From Timonella senegalensis JC301 (lineage in GTDB: Bacteria; Actinomycetota; Actinomycetes; Actinomycetales; Cellulomonadaceae), in NCBI RefSeq assembly GCF_000312125.1, contig NZ_HE978644.1, positions 281,713 to 345,712 of the forward strand: 64,000 nucleotides of DNA, written 5' to 3'. Made by a program: the position numbers and the translations under genes. The first letter of the stretch is position 1; each line of letters starts with the position of its first letter. Below are positions 24,709 to 31,571 of the stretch, one piece after another. A model generated the notes under the pieces. It saw only the letters and a program-made list of their open reading frames with translations. It did not search any database and was not told where the DNA came from.

Positions 24709-25722
24709 ATGACAGTGCAGTCGCCCCCAAACCAGGCACTCCAGCCGGAGCTAGATCGCCGCCCCACACGCATCGCGTTTAGCCAGAAACTTGGCAAGTG
24801 GGACGTGAAGCTCTCGCCCTACCTCTACATCTCCCCGTTCTTCATCCTGTTCGCAATCACGGGGCTCTTCCCGCTCCTATACACGGGATACATCTCCGTG
24901 CACGAGTGGCACACCCTCGGCGGCAAGGGCGCATTCGTCGGCCTAGACAACTTCACCGCGGTCCTTGACCAGGCCACCTTCTGGAAGGCCCTGCGTAACA
25001 CCTTCTCGATCTTCCTGCTGTCCTCTGTACCGCAGGTGATCGCAGCGATCATCATTGCCGCTATCCTCAACGCGAACATACGCGCCAAGACGTTTTGGCG
25101 CATGGGCGTGCTGCTTCCGTACGTCGTAGCGCCAATCGCTGTTGGCCTGATCTTCTCGCGCATCTTTGGTGACCAGTTCGGGCTCGTGAACGCGCTGCTG
25201 GACGGGATCGGGCTAGACCCGGTGCGCTGGCACTCGGACGCCTTTGCGTCCCACTTTGCTATCGCCACAATGGTGAACTTCCGCTGGACTGGCTACAACA
25301 CGCTGATCTTCCTTGCGGCAATGCAGGCGATTCCTGGCGAGCTGTATGAGGCGGCAATCATCGATGGAGCGGGACGCATCAGGCAGTTCTTCTCCATCAC
25401 GATCCCTCAACTGCGCGCAACCATCATGTTCGTGGTCATCACCTCGACCATCGGTGGCCTGCAGATCTTTGACGAGGCACGAGCTTTCGACGCACAGGGC
25501 CGCGGTGGTGGCGACAAGCAGTGGATGACGTTGACCATGTACATCCAGGACCTCGGTTGGGGTAACCAGCTCAACTTTGGACGTGCTGCTGCAGTGGCCT
25601 GGTTGCTGTTCCTCGTGATCATCGCGATCGGAATCGTGAACTTCTTGATTACATCCCGGATCTCGACCGCCGGAACAAAGACGCCCAAGACCTCGAAGAA
25701 GGCAAAGAAGGTGAAGCTCTGA
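24709..25722 (+). CDS. cebF: Sugar ABC transporter permease (CebF-like)
   Basis: 337 residues with six membrane segments as in the MalF/CebF type. The cytoplasmic EAA loop that docks the ATPase is ELYEAAIIDGAGRIRQFFSI. AGAGGGA lies just upstream of the ATG. It overlaps the next permease gene by a TGATG junction, so the two are translationally coupled. The C-terminus is Lys-rich. Confidence 0.88.
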   Translation: MTVQSPPNQALQPELDRRPTRIAFSQKLGKWDVKLSPYLYISPFFILFAITGLFPLLYTGYISVHEWHTLGGKGAFVGLDNFTAVLDQATFWKALRNTFSIFLLSSVPQVIAAIIIAAILNANIRAKTFWRMGVLLPYVVAPIAVGLIFSRIFGDQFGLVNALLDGIGLDPVRWHSDAFASHFAIATMVNFRWTGYNTLIFLAAMQAIPGELYEAAIIDGAGRIRQFFSITIPQLRATIMFVVITSTIGGLQIFDEARAFDAQGRGGGDKQWMTLTMYIQDLGWGNQLNFGRAAAVAWLLFLVIIAIGIVNFLITSRISTAGTKTPKTSKKAKKVKL

Positions 25723-26642
25723 TGGCGACTCCAATCTCGTCCCTCCCTGTTATCGCGCAGACTTCCGGCAAGGGCGCGGCCAAGTGGGCGGCGCGGCGCG
25801 CCGAGAAGGCAGCCGGGGCAAACCGCCGGCCGGGCTGGGTAACCTACCTGCTGCTCGGGATCGTCATCGCGATCTCCGCATTCCCCCTGTACTACGTCAT
25901 CCTGCTGGCATCCTCCGACCAGGTGACAATCTCCCAGACCGTCATCCCAGGCCTCCTGCCCCAGGGAAACTTCTGGAACAATGTCCAGACCGTCCTGAAC
26001 GGCCCGTACCCCATTGGTAAGGCCTTCATGAACTCGCTGATCATCGCGGTTCTCCAGTCAGTCTCTGTGGTCGTGTTCTCCACGCTTGCCGGCTACTCGT
26101 TTGCCAAACTCCGCTTTAGGGGTCGTGGACCGCTTCTTGTGTTTGTCATCGCCACGATGGCCGTGCCAACGCAGCTCGCGGTGGTTCCACTGTTCATCGT
26201 GATGACCAAGCTAAACCTGAACAACACGATTGCTGCAGTCATCATCCCGGGCATGGTTACCGCCTTTGGTGTCTTCTGGATGACCCAATACCTCGAGAAT
26301 GCGCTGCCGTATGAACTGATTGAGGCGGCCCGCGTCGATGGCGCCTCGATGATCCGCACGTTCTGGAACGTGGCTATTCCTGCAGCGCGTCCGGCGGCTG
26401 CGATGCTCGCACTGTTTACCTTCATCGGATCGTGGGTCAACTACTTCTGGCCTTTCATCATTCTGAGCGCCCAGAACCCCACCCTTCCGATGGTTACCAA
26501 ACTCCTCCAGTCCGGATACCACACGGACTACTCTTTGATCATGGCTGGTGTCGCAATCTCTACCGCGCCACTGCTCGTATTGTTCTTCCTCGCCGGACGC
26601 CAACTCGTGGCCGGCATCATGCAAGGAGCTGTTAAGGGATGA
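25722..26642 (+). CDS. cebG: Sugar ABC transporter permease (CebG-like)
   Basis: 306 residues with six membrane segments. The EAA motif is PYELIEAARVDGASMIRTFW. It partners the preceding permease in the membrane channel. The stop overlaps the beta-glucosidase start (ATGA), continuing the chain of coupled genes. Confidence 0.88.
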   Translation: MATPISSLPVIAQTSGKGAAKWAARRAEKAAGANRRPGWVTYLLLGIVIAISAFPLYYVILLASSDQVTISQTVIPGLLPQGNFWNNVQTVLNGPYPIGKAFMNSLIIAVLQSVSVVVFSTLAGYSFAKLRFRGRGPLLVFVIATMAVPTQLAVVPLFIVMTKLNLNNTIAAVIIPGMVTAFGVFWMTQYLENALPYELIEAARVDGASMIRTFWNVAIPAARPAAAMLALFTFIGSWVNYFWPFIILSAQNPTLPMVTKLLQSGYHTDYSLIMAGVAISTAPLLVLFFLAGRQLVAGIMQGAVKG

Positions 26643-28090
26643 CGACCCCACTAAACCAGAATGTTGCATTCCCAGAAGGATTCCTCTGGGGTGCTGCCAC
26701 TGCCGCTTACCAGGTGGAGGGCGCCGCACACGAGGATGGACGTAAGGACTCTATCTGGGACACGTTCTCGCGGATCCCGGGAGCCGTCCTTGACGGGCAC
26801 AACGGTGATGTCGCCTGCGACCAGTACCACCTCTACAACTCCGACGCCGCGCTCATGCAGGACCTCGGCATTCAGGCCTACAGGTTCTCCACCTCTTGGG
26901 CTCGAGTGCGTCCGGACGGAGTGAGCGGCAAGGCCGGAATCAACCAGAAGGGGTTGGACTACTACTCCCGCCTAGTTGACTCCCTCCTGGAGAAGAACAT
27001 TCTGCCGTGGCTGACGCTCTACCACTGGGACCTGCCGCAGGCACTCGAGGAAAAGGGCGGCTGGGCCAACCGCGACACCGCGTACCTGTTCTCTGAGTTC
27101 GCTACCACCATGCATGAGGCGCTGGGTGACCGCGTGAACGTGTGGACCACCCTGAACGAGCCATGGTGCTCCTCGTTCCTCAGCTACACCGCCGGCGTGC
27201 ACGCCCCCGGACGCACCTCCGTTCCAGACGGCCTAGCCGCTGCTCACCACCTGCTCCTCGGACACGGCCTCGCCATCCAGGAACTGCGTTCGGCAGCACC
27301 TGACGCAGAACTGGGGATTACCCTCAACTTCACCGTGGCGGACCCAGTAGACCCAAGCAACCCAGACGACGTGGACGCGGCACGCCGCATTGACGCGCAG
27401 TTCAACCGGGTGTTCGCAGACCCGATCTTCAAGGGAGCCTACCCAGTAGACCTGCTCGAGGACTTGGGTGAGGTAGGGGAGCGTGAGGCGTTCGAGGCCC
27501 TGATCCACGACGGTGACATGGCCACCATCTCGACCCCGATCGACACCCTAGGCGTCAACTACTACCACGGTGAGGCCAACTCGAAGACCCCACCAGCTGG
27601 CGAGTTCGTTGGAGATGCCCCGGTAGACCGCGTCACTCGGTCGCCATACCCGGCCGCCGATGGCGTGTACTCGCACCCACGTGGTTTGCCCGTCACTGAC
27701 CAGAACTGGGAGATCCAGCCGGAGGGCTTGACTAGGCTCCTCACCCGCCTACACGCCGACTACACCGGTCAGAAGGGCGTCAAGCTCTACATCACCGAGA
27801 ACGGATGCGCGTTCGACGACGTCCCGGACGAAAACGGCTACGTTGACGACCAGAACCGGCTCGACTTCTACGACTCGCACCTGCGCGCGATGAAGGATGC
27901 CATCGATCAGGGTGTGCCACTGTACGGGTACTTCGCGTGGTCGCTGCTCGATAACTATGAGTGGGGTTGGGGTTACCACAAGCGATTCGGTATTGTCCGA
28001 GTTAACTATGAAACCCAGGAACGTATCGTTAAGGCGAGCGGCGAGTGGTACTCCCAGATCGCCAAGACGAACGTTGTCCCGGCACGCTAG
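26639..28090 (+). CDS. bglC: Beta-glucosidase, glycoside hydrolase family 1
   Basis: 483 residues, cytoplasmic, with no signal peptide. It hydrolyses imported cellobiose to glucose by the retaining mechanism. The acid/base Glu is in WTTLNEPWCSSF and the nucleophile Glu in KLYITENGCAFDD. The N-terminal signature FLWGAATAAYQVEGA and the GYFAWSLLDNYEWGWG stretch are typical of GH1. It is the fourth gene of the coupled operon, which fits the cebEFG-bglC arrangement in Streptomyces. Confidence 0.93.
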   Translation: MTTPLNQNVAFPEGFLWGAATAAYQVEGAAHEDGRKDSIWDTFSRIPGAVLDGHNGDVACDQYHLYNSDAALMQDLGIQAYRFSTSWARVRPDGVSGKAGINQKGLDYYSRLVDSLLEKNILPWLTLYHWDLPQALEEKGGWANRDTAYLFSEFATTMHEALGDRVNVWTTLNEPWCSSFLSYTAGVHAPGRTSVPDGLAAAHHLLLGHGLAIQELRSAAPDAELGITLNFTVADPVDPSNPDDVDAARRIDAQFNRVFADPIFKGAYPVDLLEDLGEVGEREAFEALIHDGDMATISTPIDTLGVNYYHGEANSKTPPAGEFVGDAPVDRVTRSPYPAADGVYSHPRGLPVTDQNWEIQPEGLTRLLTRLHADYTGQKGVKLYITENGCAFDDVPDENGYVDDQNRLDFYDSHLRAMKDAIDQGVPLYGYFAWSLLDNYEWGWGYHKRFGIVRVNYETQERIVKASGEWYSQIAKTNVVPAR

Positions 28091-28132
28091 AGAAACTCTG
28101 CGTCCGGTCCTGCCCCCAAGGAAGTAGACGAG

Positions 28133-29185
28133 ATGAACAACCCGATGCCAACTTTGGAAGAGGTTGCCGCCGAGGCGGGCGTGTCACGCTCCACGGCATC
28201 ACGTGCAATCAACGGTGGTTCACGAGTCTCACCGCAAGCACAAGCGGCGGTTGAACAGGCTATCGCCCGGTTGGGATACACCCCCAACCGGGCAGCCCGT
28301 TCCCTGGTCACCCGTAGGACAGAGTCAATTGGACTCATCTTCCCGGAACCTGACGTCAGGGTGTTGTCCGACCCATTTTTCGGGTCCGTCATTCGTGGCC
28401 TTAACGCGGCGCTCAAGGACACTGACATCCAGCTTGTTTTGATAATTGCCCAGCCGGAGGACTCGCTCGGGCGCATCGAGCGGTACCTCACCAACGGGCA
28501 CATTGACGGCGCGATTGTGGTGTCCCACCACTACAAAGACCAGCTTGAAGAGATCATCCTGAAGTCCCGGCTCCCTGCCGTGTTCGTTGGTAGGCCCTCC
28601 AGCACGGATGGTGCACTCCACATGGTTGACGTGGACAACGTTGCCGGCGGGCGTGTAGCAACGGAACATCTCATCGCGAGAGGGCGCACCAAGATTGCGC
28701 ACATCTCCGGGCCGTCCGATATGGCCGCCGGCCAGGACCGCCGGGACGGCTGGCTCCAGGCTGTACAAGCCGCAGGCCTCACACCCGGCCCGTGTCACGA
28801 AGCCGACTTCACCACCTCCATGGGTGCGCAAGCCATGGAACAGATCCTCTCCGAGGCCCCTGACATCGATGCAGTCTTTGCGGGATCCGACCTCATGGCC
28901 TTGGGCGCGCTGCGTGTGCTCGAACAAAACGGGAAGCGAGTTCCCGAGGACGTTTCAGTTGTCGGCTACGACGACCTCGGGGTGGCCGAAACAACTGTCC
29001 CTCCGCTAACCACGGTGATCAACCCGGTAGCTGAGATGACTCGATGGGCCACCGCGGAACTCCTGTTCAGGTTGGGATACCTTTCCGAAGCGGAGCGGTT
29101 CAGCGGGCTCGCTACTGAAGGCGTGGAAACTCGGCCCAACGCGATTATCTTGCCAACGGTGCTCGTCGAACGAGCCTCAAGTTGA
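28133..29185 (+). CDS. cebR: LacI-family transcriptional regulator (CebR-like)
   Basis: 350 residues. The N-terminal helix-turn-helix is PTLEEVAAEAGVSRSTASRA, with the hinge LGYTPNRAARSLVTRR, followed by a periplasmic-binding-protein-like effector domain (ESIGLIFPEPD, VFAGSDLMALGALRVLEQNG). It probably represses this locus by binding the CebR-like sites upstream of cebE and releases them on cellobiose. In Streptomyces cebR is usually divergent or upstream; here it is the last gene of its own operon, so it would be autoregulated. Its stop overlaps the first crcB start. Confidence 0.88.
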   Translation: MNNPMPTLEEVAAEAGVSRSTASRAINGGSRVSPQAQAAVEQAIARLGYTPNRAARSLVTRRTESIGLIFPEPDVRVLSDPFFGSVIRGLNAALKDTDIQLVLIIAQPEDSLGRIERYLTNGHIDGAIVVSHHYKDQLEEIILKSRLPAVFVGRPSSTDGALHMVDVDNVAGGRVATEHLIARGRTKIAHISGPSDMAAGQDRRDGWLQAVQAAGLTPGPCHEADFTTSMGAQAMEQILSEAPDIDAVFAGSDLMALGALRVLEQNGKRVPEDVSVVGYDDLGVAETTVPPLTTVINPVAEMTRWATAELLFRLGYLSEAERFSGLATEGVETRPNAIILPTVLVERASS

Positions 29186-29799
29186 GTCCAACCGCGCACG
29201 GCATCAAGGCACCCCTTGCGGGTCTGGGTGTACTCGTGTGGGTTGGTGGTGGCGCGGGAGCTGTCCTGCGGTACGCAGTGCAGAACGTGTTGTCGGGGTG
29301 GCGCGTTGGCACTGCGGGAAGCGGGGTGGCCGGGGCCGCGACCAGCACCGGCTCCGCTGCAGGCGCCGTAGCCGCCACTGGCGGATGTCCAGATCCTGCG
29401 CAAGCCTCTGACTGCGCCGAACTCGTTGCAGATCGGTCAACCCTGTCCTCGCTCGAGGCAATCATGGGTGCCTCCGCCGGCATGGACCTAGTCTCGCTGT
29501 TCCTCATTAACTTGGTTGGCTGCCTCGCGATTGGTTGGGTCACGGTCATCCTGCTCGCCCGACCCAACCGTGCAGCGTGGCATGCTGCGCTCGTCCCTGG
29601 ATTCCTAGGTGGGTTTACGTCATTTTCCTCTTGCATGGCGCTCGTGTCCGGGCTCAGCAGGGCAGAGGCACCCGGTTGGGGCGTCCTCTATTTCCTCACC
29701 ACTACGGCGCTGTGCGTTGTAGCGGCCTGGGGCGGCGGCCAGCTGGCGCAGCGTCGGGTCACGCGGCGCGGAGCTCACGGGGACGGTGAGAACCGATGA
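29182..29799 (+). CDS. crcB: CrcB/Fluc fluoride channel subunit with extracellular or loop insertion
   Basis: 205 residues, longer than the usual 115-130. Fluc features are VLRYAVQNVL, FLINLVGCLAIGWV and FLGGFTSFSSCMALV. Between the first and second membrane helices sits an extra stretch of about 60 residues rich in Gly, Ala, Ser and Thr with two Cys (GGCPDPAQASDCAEL). Fluc channels are dual-topology dimers that expel fluoride. The TTG start overlaps the cebR stop, and the end overlaps the second crcB start. No fluoride riboswitch is seen upstream. Confidence 0.85.
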   Translation: MSPTAHGIKAPLAGLGVLVWVGGGAGAVLRYAVQNVLSGWRVGTAGSGVAGAATSTGSAAGAVAATGGCPDPAQASDCAELVADRSTLSSLEAIMGASAGMDLVSLFLINLVGCLAIGWVTVILLARPNRAAWHAALVPGFLGGFTSFSSCMALVSGLSRAEAPGWGVLYFLTTTALCVVAAWGGGQLAQRRVTRRGAHGDGENR

Positions 29800-30161
29800 C
29801 GGTCACACTTCTCTTGACGGTGTTTGCTGGCGGCGGCTTTGGTGCTCTTGTGCGATGGCTGTTTGGCCAGGCCGAGCGCGCCGTGCGAGCCAACCACGAA
29901 CGTCCACAGGACGGCTGGGGCACCACCTGCGCAAACCTGCTGGCTTGCGTGGTTTTGGCGATCCTCCTGGATATTGGGATCGAACCTGGCTGGAGCTCAG
30001 CTGTTCTCGTCGCCGGGCTGTGCGGCGGCCTGTCCACCTTCTCCTCGTTCGCTCTGGAGATCAGTTCCATGATCCTTGACGGCAGGTATCGCCGGGCCTC
30101 CGCACACGTGGCGATTAACGGTCTGCTGGGACTGCTTCCGTTCCTGCTTCTGTTGACCTGA
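29796..30161 (+). CDS. crcB: CrcB/Fluc fluoride channel subunit
   Basis: 121 residues, standard length, four membrane segments. Features are GALVRWLFG, TCANLLACVVLA and GLCGGLSTFSSFALE. An ATGA overlap couples it to the previous gene, so the two probably form a heterodimer, as with paired crcB genes in other Gram-positives. Confidence 0.88.
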   Translation: MTVTLLLTVFAGGGFGALVRWLFGQAERAVRANHERPQDGWGTTCANLLACVVLAILLDIGIEPGWSSAVLVAGLCGGLSTFSSFALEISSMILDGRYRRASAHVAINGLLGLLPFLLLLT

Positions 30162-30215
30162 CACGACACAACCCGAACTGACCGACCCCTACCTCCGCAA
30201 TGACCCCCACCTTCT

Positions 30216-30279
30216 CCATCGAGAGTATTCCTGAGCCCACTCTCGACGTCGAGAGTGGGCTCAGGAATACTCTCGATGG
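30216..30279. repeat. 64-base perfect palindrome
   Basis: A 31-base arm is followed by CG and its exact reverse complement, with no mismatch. The core reads CACTCTCGACGTCGAGAGTG. As RNA it would form a very long hairpin, which may end the cellobiose-crcB transcript. Confidence 0.85.
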
Positions 30280-30317
30280 GAGGGGTGATCGAAGCCCAGG
30301 TAACAAGAAGGCCGGTT

Positions 30318-30402
30318 GCCCAACCCACCATGCGAAGGGCCACCAGCCCAACTCACCATGCGAAGGGCCACCAGCCCAAACCACCATGCAAAAGGGCCGG
30401 CT
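30318..30402. repeat. Three tandem 28-base repeats
   Basis: Units start at 30318, 30346 and 30374. Each begins GCCCAA, carries CACCATGC and ends in AAGGGCC plus a few bases. Units one and two differ at one base. The third runs into the whiB1 terminator. Confidence 0.85.
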
Positions 30403-30433
30403 GCCCAACCCTCAGGTTGGGCAGCCGGCCCTT
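30392..30433 (-). terminator. Terminator of whiB1
   Basis: A perfect 19-bp stem (AAGGGCCGGCTGCCCAACC with its complement) and a four-base loop. On the minus strand a T-run follows. Confidence 0.88.
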
Positions 30434-30452
30434 AGCCGTACTGTTAAAGCTT

Positions 30453-30701
30453 TCAGTGCGCGCGGCGAGCGCGTGCAGTGCGACGCTTAAGCGCGCGACG
30501 CTCGTCCTCGGACAGTCCACCCCAGACGCCTGCATCCTGACCGGACTCGATGGCCCACTTCAGGCAGGTGTCTACTACGTCGCAGCGACGGCATACTGCC
30601 TTCGCTTCTTCGATTTGAAGGAGTGCTGGTCCGGTGTTGCCAATTGGGAAGAAAAGTTCTGGGTCTTCTTCAAGGCACTCGGCGCGGTGACGCCAATCCA
30701 T
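30453..30701 (-). CDS. whiB1: WhiB-family iron-sulfur transcription factor (WhiB1-like)
   Basis: 82 residues. Four Cys for a 4Fe-4S cluster are in AECLEED and AVCRRCDVVDTCLKW. GVWGGLSEDERRALKRR is the WhiB turn and basic DNA-contact region. The start MDWRHRAECLEEDPELFFPI is characteristic of WhiB1, an essential NO-sensitive regulator in mycobacteria that binds SigA. The ATG (TAGGAG upstream) is preferred over the longer frame at 30728. Confidence 0.92.
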   Translation of the reverse strand: MDWRHRAECLEEDPELFFPIGNTGPALLQIEEAKAVCRRCDVVDTCLKWAIESGQDAGVWGGLSEDERRALKRRTARARRAH

Positions 30702-30721
30702 TGCAACTCCTAGGCACAGTA

Positions 30722-30756
30722 AGGTCACTCAACCGTTGATGGGGAGGGAGTGACCT
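30722..30756. promoter_or_regulatory. Inverted repeat in the whiB1 leader
   Basis: AGGTCACTC and GAGTGACCT are exact inverted copies 17 bases apart, 21-55 bases before the whiB1 start. It is an operator or a leader hairpin candidate. Confidence 0.5.
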
Positions 30757-31118
30757 GAAATAAATACGGGAAACACGTAATCACTAGGTTCACACTCTTG
30801 GAGGGCTGGGCACAAGGGTTTGCGATGAATTACCCAGCCGTTTTCCGTGAGGTTTTTGTCACACGATCTATGAGTGGTATAAGTGCCCGTCATATGGCAG
30901 GGGAGCGGCGGAAACATGGGAAAATCACACTTGACCGGGCCGCTTTGTAGGTGCTATTGAGGGACCTCGTGTCCACGATGTGGTCGCCCTGTCTCACCCT
31001 GCTTTTCGCGTCCAAACAGGAACTCGCAGCGAACTATTATTGCGGCCCAGACGTTAATCTAGTGACAACAGCAATTGGGTAAGAATCCCGATACTTCCTC
31101 CCCGCAGAAGAGTAGATC
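30757..31118. other. Divergent intergenic region, whiB1 and membrane protein gene
   Basis: No gene supported. It is AT-richer than its surroundings. It should hold both promoters. TAATCT at 31054-31059 may be a -10 for the plus-strand gene. TGTGACAAAAACCTCACG (minus strand) is a loose CRP-like site but has eight spacer bases instead of six. Confidence 0.4.
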
Positions 31119-31571
31119 GTGACCGAGCAACCACATTCCGAAAGCCCGCAGAACCGCCAGTCACTGCTGTCGTGGTTGGCCGTCCCGCGACCCACCATGG
31201 TCAAGGTTGCGTTGGGTCTCCTCACGATTGAAGCGCTCGCTGTCATCGCATACACGGTGTGGGGAATTGCGGACATCGTCATGGGCAAGGTGGAGTACTG
31301 GGCTGTGTCGCTCGCTTTGGTGGCCTGCACGGCGCTCGCCGGCTGGCTGCTCGTGGCCATCACGCGGGGCATCGGTGACCGCAGCCCGTGGGTACGCGGC
31401 CCTGCGCTCACGATCCAGATCCTCATGGTCCTGGTTGGCGTGAGTATGCTGCAGGCCTCACTACCTGCGATCGGTATCCCGGTTCTCGCCTTTGGCGCGC
31501 TTACGTTTGTGGTTCTGTGTCTTCCCGCCGTCTCCAACTACATCGGTTTCCGCGAACTCAAGCAGGACTAG
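31119..31571 (+). CDS. Four-span membrane protein of unknown function
   Basis: 150 residues with about four hydrophobic segments (MVKVALGLLTIEALAVIAYT, YWAVSLALVACTALAGWLLV, LTIQILMVLVGVSMLQ, VLAFGALTFVVLCLPAV). It has a GTG start with weak upstream purines. It meets the EssC-like gene tail to tail with a four-base overlap of stop regions. No family is recognised. Confidence 0.7.
   Translation: MTEQPHSESPQNRQSLLSWLAVPRPTMVKVALGLLTIEALAVIAYTVWGIADIVMGKVEYWAVSLALVACTALAGWLLVAITRGIGDRSPWVRGPALTIQILMVLVGVSMLQASLPAIGIPVLAFGALTFVVLCLPAVSNYIGFRELKQD

Noticed and set aside
28133..29181. Fluoride riboswitch for the crcB genes
   Set aside because: The crcB start overlaps the upstream coding sequence, and I see no conserved fluoride-aptamer core there.
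30318..30402. CRISPR array
   Set aside because: The 28-base units are directly adjacent with no spacers, only three in number, and no cas genes are present.
30840..30880. CRP site upstream of whiB1
   Set aside because: The TGTGA and TCACG halves are eight bases apart rather than six, so the match is too weak to call.
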